Part shown: positions 44,266 to 53,321 of the stretch, piece after piece | Layout of the letters: each line of letters starts with the position of its first letter | How positions within the stretch are numbered: position 1 is the stretch's first letter | Source of the DNA: RGIG5612 sp964528825 | GTDB taxonomy: Bacteria; Bacillota; Clostridia; Lachnospirales; Lachnospiraceae | Length of the DNA stretch: 64,000 bases | Direction: 5' to 3' | NCBI GenBank assembly: GCA_964528825.1 | Contig: CAZGVB010000005.1 | Coordinates: 1 to 64,000, forward strand | The notes under the pieces: generated by a model | Told to the model about the DNA's origin: nothing | Databases searched by the model: none | What the model saw: only the letters and a program-made list of their open reading frames with translations | Translations under genes and position numbers: made by a program

Positions 44266-45309
44266 ATGAAAAAAAGCAAGATCATAGGCGCTATACTCGC
44301 AGGAGTGGGTATAACGATAGCCGCTTTATTGGTATTGATCATTGTTGCGGTCTTTCTGCTGGAGAGAGGCCCGTCTCAATCCGCAAAAGTCATATTTGTA
44401 AATTCCGTCAAAGAAACAAGTGCTATGGGATGGCTTGCCAATCTCTTCCTTTCCGATGAAGAGGTGCAGCAGATAGTTGAATCATCTCAAATGAAGACTC
44501 TTGATGAAGGTCAGGAAACAGATACTAACCTTATCAACATTGATGAAGAAACCGTAACAGAAGATATCGAGGTGATAGATGTACAAGGCAGCACCTATAA
44601 GGGAAAGCTTATGATCATTCATGACCCTTCAAAGGTCTTCTGCGGCACTATCGGTGAGTTCGGCAACTTTGAGGGCATGGAAGTCCAGGACATGGTCAAT
44701 AGGTACAATTCTCTTGGATATAACGTAGTAGGTGGAATCAACGGCGGTGACTTCGTTGATAACGGAACAAACGCTGCTGCTACCGGACAACCGCTGGGAT
44801 TGGTCATATCAGAAGGTGAAATAGTTTATTCGCAATATGGCAACGATTATGCTTATGAACAGTTATGCGGCTTTACCGAAGACAATAAGTTTGTTCTCAT
44901 GCAGGATATAACGGCTAATGAGGCGATTGAAAAAGGCATTCGCGATGCATTATATTGCGTCCATAATACGGGACCGTTCCTGATCATCAATAATGAGGTC
45001 TTGGTAAATGCTGTCCCAAATACAAGCACATATGGCGGCGGAAAAAATCCGCGCTCTGCCATAGGGCAGCGTGAAGATGGCGCCGTTCTTTTGTTGGTTG
45101 TAGATGGAAGACAGGGCAACTCTTTAGGAGCATCATTTAAAGATCTTGCTTATGCTATGCAGGAATATGGCGCTGTAAACGCTGCGGCAATGGATGGCGG
45201 AACATCTACCCAGATGGTCTATGAGGGTGAAGTCCTTAATCACCCATACTCACCCACCGGCCCCCGTAAATGTCCTACCTCATGGCTGGTACTTGATCCG
45301 GAATCATGA
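44266..45309 (+). CDS. Phosphodiester glycosidase (NAGPA-domain) membrane-anchored protein
   Basis: A 347-residue protein with one N-terminal membrane segment (residues 7-31), a short linker and a NAGPA-type domain. The family motif appears as NPRSAIGQREDGAVLLLV, then VDGRQGNSLGASFKDLAYAM and AAMDGGTSTQM with the catalytic-site Asp. NAGPA enzymes remove a terminal sugar from phosphodiesters; Gram-positive members are thought to act on wall or exopolysaccharide. The ATG at 44266 has AAGGAG upstream. It is the first of two plus-strand genes. Confidence 0.88.
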   Translation: MKKSKIIGAILAGVGITIAALLVLIIVAVFLLERGPSQSAKVIFVNSVKETSAMGWLANLFLSDEEVQQIVESSQMKTLDEGQETDTNLINIDEETVTEDIEVIDVQGSTYKGKLMIIHDPSKVFCGTIGEFGNFEGMEVQDMVNRYNSLGYNVVGGINGGDFVDNGTNAAATGQPLGLVISEGEIVYSQYGNDYAYEQLCGFTEDNKFVLMQDITANEAIEKGIRDALYCVHNTGPFLIINNEVLVNAVPNTSTYGGGKNPRSAIGQREDGAVLLLVVDGRQGNSLGASFKDLAYAMQEYGAVNAAAMDGGTSTQMVYEGEVLNHPYSPTGPRKCPTSWLVLDPES

Positions 45310-45338
45310 TATGAGCACCGTCTCATAATATTTTCACG

Positions 45339-45391
45339 TTGCCGTTCATAACCACGGCAATGATCTTGATCGCTGCATTGCAGCGATCAAG
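45339..45391 (+). promoter_or_regulatory. Two inverted repeats between the plus-strand genes
   Basis: TTGCCG...CGGCAA (45339-45360, ten-base loop) is followed by the 27-bp near-perfect palindrome CTTGATCGCTGCA-T-TGCAGCGATCAAG (45365-45391). They lie 29-111 bp after the glycosidase stop, within the 111-bp gap to the next gene. They could be a terminator without a good T-run, an operator or an mRNA processing site. Confidence 0.45.
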
Positions 45392-45420
45392 CATATTTGT
45401 AAGCTCAAATAGGGAAAGTA

Positions 45421-47055
45421 ATGGAAAAAGATAACTTTAATTCACGAATTCATAATATGAATGATATGGTAGACGCTGACAATCAATCGGAATACGAGGG
45501 CTCATCTGTAAGATCAAGCTATACCTCGTCTGATCGGTCTTACAGCAGACAGTCTGTATCATCAGAAAGACCGAGAGCACAAAGGGTTGCACCAAGTGCC
45601 AGAACAGGATCCTCAAGAATACATTCCGTTGATATGACATCTGTACAGACTTCCTACGCCAGAAGAAGCATATCGGACGACAAAACAATATCTCAAAGCA
45701 GACGTCAGGCGGGATCAGCTCTCTCTAATAAGAACGTTTCATCAAGAAATACCGAAACAGGATATACGCAAAGAAAAAAACGATCATCTGTACCTGACAG
45801 AAATAGTAACGATAGACTCTCATCCGCTCAAAATAGACGCAGGACATCCGGACAGCATTCAGGATCAGACGGATCTTCACATGGAAACAAGAGTTATTCT
45901 TCCATACTTGAGAATAGAAAAAAGAGTCCGTCTCAAGGTTCAAATGCAAGAAAAAAAACGACCAATAAGAAAAAAGGCAGCATAAAGAAATTTGTTATTA
46001 CATATAGTGCCGCAATGCTTTTGATCATCATAGTAGCTTCAATCGTTTTTACGGTCTTTTTGTCAAGATATGAGAGTGTACAGCCTGCTAATGAGGCTGC
46101 AAAGGTGGTTGAGTATTTTTCTTCTTCTGACTCTTTAAGGAGCTTTTTAACCGAAAATGACTCCATACTAAATCAAGATACCGCAGATCTCAACTATGAT
46201 GATGAATTTATCGAAAAGGTAAACGGCAAAGAGATAGCATATTTTGAAAATGTTGAAAAAACATCGGCCGATAATATTTATTATAATATCAAAGCAGACA
46301 ACAGCACTGTTGCCACTATCGGTCTGTCAAAATCCGATCCTGGTGCATTTGGTCTGTCAAGCTGGTACATTTCATCTATTGATACGACTCCTGCATTTGA
46401 AGATGCTAAAACTTATACTATACTTGTTCCGGACGGCTCAACCGTAACAGTAAACGGGAAGACATTGTCCGATTCTTTGATCACGGCTACAGGCATCCCG
46501 GAGGTGCTTAAATACTCCTCAGAATTTATGACTGATGTGCCGGAATATACCACATATACCGTAAAAGTTCTTTCAGACAATATTGAGGTATCGGGTCAGG
46601 ATTCAGATGGGACAGAGCTTACATTCTCGTCTAACGAGACATCCTTTGTTGCGGGAGGAAAGGCCAACGACGAATTTATATCGCAGGTAAGTACATTGGT
46701 TGAAACCGCTCTTAGAGAATATGCTCTCTACTTCATATATCAGGCATTTAACCTCAGCGATTATATCCACAGCGGATGCGATACCTATGCTTATATATTC
46801 GGAAGTGACGAATACGATCCTATCAATCCGTGGCTGTATAATTTTGAATATATTGATACATATGACTTTACCGAATTTGAGGCAAAAAATTATGTTATCT
46901 ATTCAGATGATTGCTTTTCGGTCGATGTTAAATACAATCTTGTCGTATCATTCACACGGTCAGACATGGATGACGATATACAGACACTTGACGTAACATG
47001 GATCTTTGTTCGCGACGGTGATTCATGGTCCATAGTAGATTCGATATCCAACTGA
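45421..47055 (+). CDS. Large membrane protein with disordered basic N-terminus and TcaA-like outer region
   Basis: A 544-residue protein. Residues 1-190 are low-complexity Ser/Arg/Lys/Asn/Gln-rich and highly basic, expected to be disordered and cytoplasmic. One membrane segment follows (about 191-213: FVITYSAAMLLIIIVAS). The outer part has a segment VPDGSTVTVNGKTL that resembles domains of TcaA/YvbJ-type membrane proteins. A C-terminal domain with YNLVVSFTRSDM and WIFVRDGDSWSIVD resembles NTF2-like folds by eye. I do not recognise a function; a role in the cell envelope is plausible. It has GGGAAAG upstream and ends at a strong terminator. Confidence 0.75.
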   Translation: MEKDNFNSRIHNMNDMVDADNQSEYEGSSVRSSYTSSDRSYSRQSVSSERPRAQRVAPSARTGSSRIHSVDMTSVQTSYARRSISDDKTISQSRRQAGSALSNKNVSSRNTETGYTQRKKRSSVPDRNSNDRLSSAQNRRRTSGQHSGSDGSSHGNKSYSSILENRKKSPSQGSNARKKTTNKKKGSIKKFVITYSAAMLLIIIVASIVFTVFLSRYESVQPANEAAKVVEYFSSSDSLRSFLTENDSILNQDTADLNYDDEFIEKVNGKEIAYFENVEKTSADNIYYNIKADNSTVATIGLSKSDPGAFGLSSWYISSIDTTPAFEDAKTYTILVPDGSTVTVNGKTLSDSLITATGIPEVLKYSSEFMTDVPEYTTYTVKVLSDNIEVSGQDSDGTELTFSSNETSFVAGGKANDEFISQVSTLVETALREYALYFIYQAFNLSDYIHSGCDTYAYIFGSDEYDPINPWLYNFEYIDTYDFTEFEAKNYVIYSDDCFSVDVKYNLVVSFTRSDMDDDIQTLDVTWIFVRDGDSWSIVDSISN

Positions 47056-47145
47056 TCTCTTGCACCGCTTTTATGTGATACACCGGAATGTTTTGAGTAG
47101 ATATTTCTGTGATAATAAAAGCCCTCTTTATCAGAAGATTGATAA

Positions 47146-47186
47146 ATACCCTCCATACCGGACAACCGGTAAGGAGGGTATTTTTA
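47146..47186 (+). terminator. Strong (bidirectional) terminator between the plus-strand island and DAHP synthase
   Basis: ATACCCTCC-ATACCGG-ACAA-CCGGTA-AGGAGGGTAT: a long stem with one bulge, followed on the plus strand by TTTT. It is about 90 bp after the 47055 stop and 42 bp after the DAHP synthase stop on the minus strand, so it probably serves both. Confidence 0.85.
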
Positions 47187-47227
47187 TGTGACATGATCAT
47201 GAATATAAAGGAAAATGGTTTTGTTAT

Positions 47228-48256
47228 TCACAGCAGATCAGCGATCTCGTAAATAAGTCTTTCACTTTTCTCCCAACCAAGGCAAGGATCTGTTATGGAC
47301 TTTCCATATATCCCGTCACCTATCTTTTGACATCCGTCTTCAATATAACTCTCTATCATAAGACCCTTGACAATCTTTTTTATATCCGAAGAAACCCGTC
47401 TGCTATGTATTACATCCTCTGATATTCTTATCTGCTCAAGATATCTTTTGCCGGAATTTGAATGGTTACAATCAATTATCAATGCCGGATTTAAAAGATT
47501 GCATTCTTCATAGCTGTCTATAAGATTGCGTATGTCTTCATAATGATAATTGGCATGATTGCGTCCATATGCATCAACATATCCTCTGAGTATGGCATGT
47601 GCAAAAGGATTTCCTTCAGTTTGCACCTCCCATCCTCTATATATGAATTTTTGTCTGCTCTGAGCGGCAATGATCGAATTAAGCATGACGGAAATATCGC
47701 CGCCTGTAGGATTTTTCATTCCAACGGGGATACCCACGCCGCTTGCTACAAGCCTATGTTCTTGATCCTCAACAGATCTTGCGCCTACCGCTACATATGA
47801 CAGCAGATCTGACAGATAGCTATGATTTTCGTGATAAAGCATCTCCTCGGCACATGTGAAACCGGTCTCTGTCACTACTCTTGTATGCATCTCGCGCACC
47901 GCTATAATGCCGGCCAGCATATCCTCTTTTCCGTCTGAGACAGGCTGATGGAGCATTCCTTTATATCCTATACCCTTTGTGCGCGGCTTGTTGGTATATA
48001 CCCTCGGTATTATAAATATCTTATCCTCTACCTTCTCCTGCACCCTTGCAAGGCGTGACATATAATCAAGCACTGCCGTTTCATTATCCGCAGAACATGG
48101 ACCGATTATGAGCAGCAGACGATCATCCTTGCCCTCAAATATATTTCTTATGCACTCATCTCTTTTGGCTTTGATCTTTTTTATGTCATCCTTTATAGGA
48201 AACTGCTGTTTGAGCTCTTCAGGTGTCGGCAATTCCCTTATAAACGTCATCTGCAT
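47228..48256 (-). CDS. 3-deoxy-7-phosphoheptulonate synthase (DAHP synthase, type I)
   Basis: This enzyme joins phosphoenolpyruvate and erythrose 4-phosphate, the first step to chorismate and aromatic amino acids. The 342-residue protein has LLIIGPCSADN, PRTKGIGYKG and DCNHSNSGK (metal and substrate-binding motifs), matching the AroF/G/H class. I start it at ATG 48256, one base after the proC stop with AGGAG upstream; 23 extra in-frame codons upstream overlap proC and are unlikely. Feedback type (Phe, Tyr or Trp) cannot be told. Confidence 0.92.
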   Translation of the reverse strand: MQMTFIRELPTPEELKQQFPIKDDIKKIKAKRDECIRNIFEGKDDRLLLIIGPCSADNETAVLDYMSRLARVQEKVEDKIFIIPRVYTNKPRTKGIGYKGMLHQPVSDGKEDMLAGIIAVREMHTRVVTETGFTCAEEMLYHENHSYLSDLLSYVAVGARSVEDQEHRLVASGVGIPVGMKNPTGGDISVMLNSIIAAQSRQKFIYRGWEVQTEGNPFAHAILRGYVDAYGRNHANYHYEDIRNLIDSYEECNLLNPALIIDCNHSNSGKRYLEQIRISEDVIHSRRVSSDIKKIVKGLMIESYIEDGCQKIGDGIYGKSITDPCLGWEKSERLIYEIADLL

Positions 48257-48257
48257 A

Positions 48258-49055
48258 TCATCCAAGCTCCTCGCTTCTGTTGTAGCAGCCTTCAGTAGCC
48301 GCCCATATTGCTTTGGAAAAGCCATTCTCTTCCAATCCTTTTATGCCTTCTATGGTAGTGCCGCCCTTTGAGCATACCTTTTCTTTAAGCTTTTGCGGAT
48401 CTTCTCCTGTCCTTATGACCATCATAGCCGCCCCATATACTGCTCTTGCAGCAAGGTCTTTTGCCGTTTGGTATGGCAGACCCTTTGCCTCGCATGATCT
48501 TGCAAGCTCATCTATAAACATATATACATATGCCGGTGAGCTTCCGCTGGCACATACAACAGCGCTCATTTGATCTTCTTCTACCTTGTAAAAATCTCCT
48601 ACAGATTTAAATATTTTACTAACAAGCTCCGTCTCTTCCTTGTTAAATTTATCTTCATCATAGGATATTCCGGTCACTCCGTATCCGATAAGTGCAGGAG
48701 TGTCCGGCATTGCTCTTATGACCCTTACCTTGCCATTTAAAGCTTCATTTATATAATCTATCCTCTTGCCGGGAGCAAGTGAGACAATTATCATATTTTC
48801 TCTTACATCTTCGGAGATTTCCTTAAGAACCTCTTCATACATTTGAGGCTTAATAGCAAGAATAACAATATCTGATCTGTGAACAAGTTCGATATTATCC
48901 GCTGCAGCCCTTATACCAAGCTCGTCCGATATCAACTTTTTTTTACTTTCTGTCTTACATGAGAAAAATATGTCATCCGGATCATAAACGCTAAGCAGTC
49001 CGCGCGCAAACGCCTGTCCCATATTTCCCATTCCTATAAAACCTATCTTAGCCAA
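48258..49055 (-). CDS. proC: Pyrroline-5-carboxylate reductase
   Basis: ProC makes proline from pyrroline-5-carboxylate. The 265-residue protein starts at TTG 49055: GGAGG is seven bases upstream and the protein then reads (M)AKIGFIGMGNMGQAF, the typical NAD(P)-binding start. Later motifs VRAMPDTPALIGYGVTG and GSSPAYVYMFIDELA (shown in part: GSSPAYVY) are diagnostic. An earlier ATG in the frame is unlikely. It is followed after 1 bp by the DAHP synthase gene. Confidence 0.93.
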   Translation of the reverse strand: MAKIGFIGMGNMGQAFARGLLSVYDPDDIFFSCKTESKKKLISDELGIRAAADNIELVHRSDIVILAIKPQMYEEVLKEISEDVRENMIIVSLAPGKRIDYINEALNGKVRVIRAMPDTPALIGYGVTGISYDEDKFNKEETELVSKIFKSVGDFYKVEEDQMSAVVCASGSSPAYVYMFIDELARSCEAKGLPYQTAKDLAARAVYGAAMMVIRTGEDPQKLKEKVCSKGGTTIEGIKGLEENGFSKAIWAATEGCYNRSEELG

Positions 49056-49076
49056 TTTTATTCCTCCATTTTCAAC

Positions 49077-49085
49077 TTTATACCA
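49077..49085 (-). promoter_or_regulatory. Extended -10 promoter candidate of proC
   Basis: Minus strand TGGTATAAA (49077-49085) fits the extended -10 form. No -35 hexamer sits at the ideal distance. It would place the start near 49070 with a very short 5' leader (about 15 nt) to the TTG start codon. Confidence 0.45.
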
Positions 49086-49121
49086 TAAGCATACTATCAC
49101 AAGAGCAATTAAATTACACGC

Positions 49122-49162
49122 AAAAAAACAGCAGATAGAGATCTTTCGACTTCTATCTGCTG
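49122..49162 (-). terminator. rny terminator
   Basis: CAGCAGATAGA (49129-49139) and TCTATCTGCTG (49152-49162) form an 11-bp stem; on the minus strand it is followed by TTTTTTTG. It lies 32 bp after the rny stop. Confidence 0.9.
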
Positions 49163-49193
49163 AAATTTTTATTTGATGCTCAGTAGTTATTTA

Positions 49194-50747
49194 CTATTTT
49201 GCATAATCGACCACTCTGGATTCACGTATAATGTTGACCTTAATCTGTCCGGGATATTCAAGACTGTCTTCAATCTCCTTTACAATATCTCTGCCAAGCA
49301 ATACCATCTGCGAATCGTCTATCTTCTCAGGAACAACCATTACCCTGACCTCTCGACCGGCCTGTATAGCATAAGACATTTCAACTTCCTTATGGCTGTT
49401 GCATATCTCTTCAAGTTGAGTAAGTCTTGTGGTATAAGCATCCATGACTTCTCTTCTTGCACCGGGCCTTGCAGCACTTATAGCATCTGCTGCCTGTACA
49501 AGACATGCAATAAGTGATTCGGGTTCACAGTCACCATGGTGAGCAGCCACAGCATTGATAACTATGCTGTTTTCTTTATATTTTTTGCATATATCAACAC
49601 CAAGCTGTATATGTGATCCGCTGACCTCATGGTCTATAGCTTTACCTATATCATGAAGAAGACCCGCTCTTTTTGCAAGACGTACATCCAAGCCAAGCTC
49701 TCCCGCCATCAATCCGCAGAGTATTGCAACCTCTTTGGAATGTTTGAGAGCATTCTGGCCATAGCTTGTCCTATATTTCATGCGGCCGAGCAGCTTGATC
49801 TCTTCAGGATGAAGTCCATGAACACCAACCTCAAGAACTGCCGCATCTCCCTCTTCCTTAATGATCTTGTCTACTTCCTTTTGAGCCTTTTGAACAGCCT
49901 CCTCTATCTTTGCAGGATGGATTCTTCCGTCTACAATAAGCCTCTCCAGTGCCAATCTTGCTACTTCACGTCTTACAGGATCAAATCCCGATAATATCAC
50001 TGCCTCCGGTGTATCATCTATGATAAGATCTACACCTGTAAGTGTCTCGATCGATCTGATATTTCTTCCTTCTCTTCCTATGATACGTCCTTTAATCTCA
50101 TCATTCGGAAGCTGAACAACTGTTATCGTAGCCTCAGCTATATGATCAACTGCTGTCCTTTGAATAGCATTAACGACAATCTCCTTTGAACGCGCATCTG
50201 CTTCTTCCTTCGCTCTGACCTCTTGTTCCTTGATGAGCTTCGCCATATCGGTTTTAACGTCATCTTTAATGGTCTCGAGCAGCATGTCCTTTGCCTGATC
50301 GGATGTCAAACCTGATATCCGCTCCAGCTCTGCCTGCTTCTTTTCGTTTGCCTTGTTAAGCTCTTCTTTTAATTTATCGGCAGCCTGATGCTTAGCCTCA
50401 AGTGATCTTTGAAGCTTTTCGATAGATTCATTTTTTCTATCAACATCCTCTTCCTTTTGAAGAACTCTTTTCTCGTATTTTTGGAGTTCCGCTCTGCGCT
50501 CCTTGGTCTCTTTATCAAGCTCCTTTTTAGTCTTTATGGATTCTTCCTTGACTTCGATAAGCGCTTCCCTTTTTTTAGCTTCTGCCTGTTTTACAGCATC
50601 ATCTATGATGGATCTTGATCTTTCCTCGGCACTGCCGATCTTATTATCATAAGCGTTTTTAAAATGAGTTTTTGATAAGAACCAGAAGATGACCGCACCA
50701 AGCAAAAAAGCTACAACTCCAATAATTACCGCTATTACTGGATTCAT
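49194..50747 (-). CDS. rny: Ribonuclease Y
   Basis: RNase Y is a membrane-bound endonuclease that starts mRNA decay in Gram-positives. The 517-residue protein has one N-terminal membrane segment (about residues 4-24), a long coiled coil (about 40-200), a KH domain (GRIIGREGRNIRSIE) and an HD domain with LLHDIGKAIDHE and AAHHGD. The order is the same as in Bacillus. A strong promoter at 50809-50837 drives it, and a terminator follows. SD is AAGGAGG. Confidence 0.97.
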   Translation of the reverse strand: MNPVIAVIIGVVAFLLGAVIFWFLSKTHFKNAYDNKIGSAEERSRSIIDDAVKQAEAKKREALIEVKEESIKTKKELDKETKERRAELQKYEKRVLQKEEDVDRKNESIEKLQRSLEAKHQAADKLKEELNKANEKKQAELERISGLTSDQAKDMLLETIKDDVKTDMAKLIKEQEVRAKEEADARSKEIVVNAIQRTAVDHIAEATITVVQLPNDEIKGRIIGREGRNIRSIETLTGVDLIIDDTPEAVILSGFDPVRREVARLALERLIVDGRIHPAKIEEAVQKAQKEVDKIIKEEGDAAVLEVGVHGLHPEEIKLLGRMKYRTSYGQNALKHSKEVAILCGLMAGELGLDVRLAKRAGLLHDIGKAIDHEVSGSHIQLGVDICKKYKENSIVINAVAAHHGDCEPESLIACLVQAADAISAARPGARREVMDAYTTRLTQLEEICNSHKEVEMSYAIQAGREVRVMVVPEKIDDSQMVLLGRDIVKEIEDSLEYPGQIKVNIIRESRVVDYAK

Positions 50748-50808
50748 ACGAGGTACACCTCCTTTATTAAATTTTCATTGTGCATGTTGAAATAAAATCA
50801 ACCAAGTA

Positions 50809-50837
50809 ATTATATTATTATTTTTTATACATGTCAA
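50809..50837 (-). promoter_or_regulatory. rny promoter (TTGACA-17-TATAAT)
   Basis: Minus strand TTGACA (50832-50837), 17-bp spacer, TATAAT (50809-50814): the perfect vegetative consensus. The -35 overlaps the porB stop codon (50834-50836). The leader to the rny ATG would be about 55 nt. Confidence 0.9.
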
Positions 50838-51772
50838 TCATGGCATTTCTTAAGCAGCTCTTCCCATTTTTCATCTACATATTTTTGGGCATTTTCAATA
50901 GTCCATTCATTGCCCTTTTTAAAGCAATGACTAAATCTTCCCTGAAGTTTCATGAATTCCTCAACAGGGAGCTTTTTCTTGGGTTCGTAATTCAAATACC
51001 ATTTTCCGTCAATTATCTCATACATAGGCCATACGCATGTATCTACAGCCATGCGGCATATAAGAGCAAGATCCTCGGCAGGATATTGCCATCCTCTGGG
51101 ACATGGAGTCATAACATTGACAAATGCGGGGCCGGATGTATAAATAGCCTTTCTCGCCTTTTCATGAAGGTCCTTCATGTTTCCTATAAAAGTTGTCTGA
51201 GCAACATATGGTATATTATGTGCTGCAACTATCTCAGTGAGATTCTTTTTATTTTCTTTTTTTCCAGTGGATACTGTTCCCTTAGGTGTCGTGGTGGCAT
51301 TTGAAAATCTGGGTGTCGCGGAAGATCTTTGAATGCCCGTATTCATATATGCTTCGTTATCATAGCAAAAATATGCCATATCGGTACCTCTCTCAAGAGC
51401 TCCCGAAAGAGATTGAAAGCCTATATCATAAGTTCCGCCGTCACCGCCTATAGCTAATATCTTAACCTCTGTATTCTCCGAAATCTCACCTGTTTTCTTT
51501 TTAGCAGCATATGCTGCCGCAACACCGCTCGCTATTGCCGACGCATTTTCGAATGCCCCATGTATATATGAATCCTGCCATGCCGTATAAGGATATATAA
51601 ATGAAGAGACCTCAAGACATCCTGTTGCATTCACGATCACGGCCTTATCATCTTCATTTAACGCTCTGGTCATGGCTCTGCACAGGATACCGGCTCCGCA
51701 GCCTGAACATAATCTATGCCCAGGTGCAAAGCGTTCCGGTTTGCTGAGTTCGGTTTTGTGATCATAAGACAT
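50834..51772 (-). CDS. porB: Pyruvate:ferredoxin oxidoreductase, beta subunit
   Basis: The 312-residue beta chain binds thiamine diphosphate: GDGGTYDIGFQSLSGALERG with following N...Y is the TPP motif (GDGG here preceded by AIG). CxxC pairs (HRLCSGCGAG and later CPRGW) bind part of the Fe-S centre. The protein start overlaps the porA stop by one base, in a chain of overlaps through porC. The pyruvate assignment rests on similarity to four-subunit Por; related 2-oxoacid enzymes are possible. Confidence 0.9.
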   Translation of the reverse strand: MSYDHKTELSKPERFAPGHRLCSGCGAGILCRAMTRALNEDDKAVIVNATGCLEVSSFIYPYTAWQDSYIHGAFENASAIASGVAAAYAAKKKTGEISENTEVKILAIGGDGGTYDIGFQSLSGALERGTDMAYFCYDNEAYMNTGIQRSSATPRFSNATTTPKGTVSTGKKENKKNLTEIVAAHNIPYVAQTTFIGNMKDLHEKARKAIYTSGPAFVNVMTPCPRGWQYPAEDLALICRMAVDTCVWPMYEIIDGKWYLNYEPKKKLPVEEFMKLQGRFSHCFKKGNEWTIENAQKYVDEKWEELLKKCHD

Positions 51773-52971
51773 CAGAATACCTCCCTTGTATTGCTTCGCT
51801 GACCCATGTGGATATATGTTTCATATTCATTGTTTCCGTTTGCTATGTCTAAAAGATGCTTATATGCTCTCTCCAGATCTTCTACCCGGCAGTCACGGCC
51901 TCCGAGTCCGAATATTATATCGATCATCTTGGGGATGTTGTTTAATTTTATACATGAAGCAGCGGTGTCAGCAAAAACAGGTCCTCCGTTTCCTGAAAAG
52001 CCCTCGCTCTTGTCCATTACTGCAACTGCTTTACAATTTTTTATGGCATTTGCGACCTCATTCGAAGGAAACGGTCTGAATACCCTTATCTTGACAAAAC
52101 CTACCTTTATACCCTCGGATCTCATTTTATCGACGCATGCCCTTGCCGTTCCGGCTGTACTGCCCATGACGATCAAAGCGACCTGCGCGTCATCCATCTC
52201 ATATTCTTCTATAAGTCCGTATCTTCTGCCAAATTTATTCTCAAAGTCCGCACCTACTTTTAGTATTACATTTTTTGCTTCCTTCATGGCATTTGCCTGC
52301 TGAACCTTATGTTCCATATAAAACGGACTAATATCGTAAGGTCCGACTGCAAGCGGCCTTTGGTCGTTTAGGAGATAATTTTCAGGATGGTATTTACCTG
52401 CAAAGGCCCTGACCTTTTCATCGGACTCAAGCAATATATTCTCTACCGCATGCGATGTGATAAAGCCGTCTTGACAGATCATTACCGGAAGTCTTACATT
52501 TTCATCCTCTCCGATTCGCATCGCCTGCAGAAAATTATCATATGCTTCCTGATTGTTCTCCGAATATATCTGAATCCAACCTGAATCCCTTGCACCCATG
52601 GCATCTGAATGATCGTTGTTGATATTTATGGGACCTGTAAGTGCTCTGGTAACGCAGGCCATAGTTACCGGCAATCTGGCAGATGCTACAACATAAAGCA
52701 TTTCATACATAAATGAAAGTCCCGCCGACGATGTCGCCGTAACTGCTCTGCAGCCGGCTGCCTCCGCCCCCATGCATACTGACATTGAGGAATGCTCGGA
52801 TTCAACCGTTACAAATTCCGTATTTACCAAACCGTCTGCAACATATTGTGCATAATATTGCGGTATCTCCGTGGACGGAGTGATGGGAAATGCAGCAAAA
52901 ACATCCGGTTCGATCTGTTTCATGGCATATGCTATGGCTTCGTTTCCGGACATTCTCTCTCTTATGCTCAT
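51772..52971 (-). CDS. porA: Pyruvate:ferredoxin oxidoreductase, alpha subunit
   Basis: The 399-residue alpha chain includes the N-terminal TPP-enzyme fold (GNEAIAYAMKQIEPDVFAAFPITPSTEI; quoted in part: FPITPSTEI) and the RALTGPININNDHSD segment typical of pyruvate-specific PorA. It forms part of the catalytic core with PorB. Overlaps porD by one base and porB by one base. Confidence 0.92.
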   Translation of the reverse strand: MSIRERMSGNEAIAYAMKQIEPDVFAAFPITPSTEIPQYYAQYVADGLVNTEFVTVESEHSSMSVCMGAEAAGCRAVTATSSAGLSFMYEMLYVVASARLPVTMACVTRALTGPININNDHSDAMGARDSGWIQIYSENNQEAYDNFLQAMRIGEDENVRLPVMICQDGFITSHAVENILLESDEKVRAFAGKYHPENYLLNDQRPLAVGPYDISPFYMEHKVQQANAMKEAKNVILKVGADFENKFGRRYGLIEEYEMDDAQVALIVMGSTAGTARACVDKMRSEGIKVGFVKIRVFRPFPSNEVANAIKNCKAVAVMDKSEGFSGNGGPVFADTAASCIKLNNIPKMIDIIFGLGGRDCRVEDLERAYKHLLDIANGNNEYETYIHMGQRSNTREVF

Positions 52972-53321
52972 TATTCATCCTCCCCAAGGCATTTATTATA
53001 TTCTTTTTGGCCTTCTTGTGAATTTTCTTTAATAAATTCTATCGCACCAAAGGGACAGATCTTAGCACAGATTCCGCATCCCTTACAATGATCAAGGTCA
53101 AAGTCTCTTCTTTTTCTCTCTTCAACCGGGATTGATGAATCCGGGCAAAAAGGAGCACAAAGGAGACATTGTTTACATTTACTTTCATTCCATACAGGTC
53201 TGTTTGTTCTCCATTGACCGGTCATAATAAGAGACGATGTGCCTCCTTCGGCTATCTCCCCACCCACGGTCATTTCCTGCCATGGTGTCTTTTCATTGAT
53301 CTCGTCAGCTTTTCTGATCAT
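52971..53321 (-). CDS. porD: Pyruvate:ferredoxin oxidoreductase, delta (2[4Fe-4S] ferredoxin-like) subunit
   Basis: A 116-residue electron-transfer subunit with two [4Fe-4S] motifs: CKQCLLCAPFCPDSS and CKGCGICAKICPFGA, both of the CxxCxxCxxxCP type. It passes electrons from the TPP site to ferredoxin. It overlaps porC at its start (ATGA) and porA at its end. Confidence 0.93.
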   Translation of the reverse strand: MIRKADEINEKTPWQEMTVGGEIAEGGTSSLIMTGQWRTNRPVWNESKCKQCLLCAPFCPDSSIPVEERKRRDFDLDHCKGCGICAKICPFGAIEFIKENSQEGQKEYNKCLGEDE

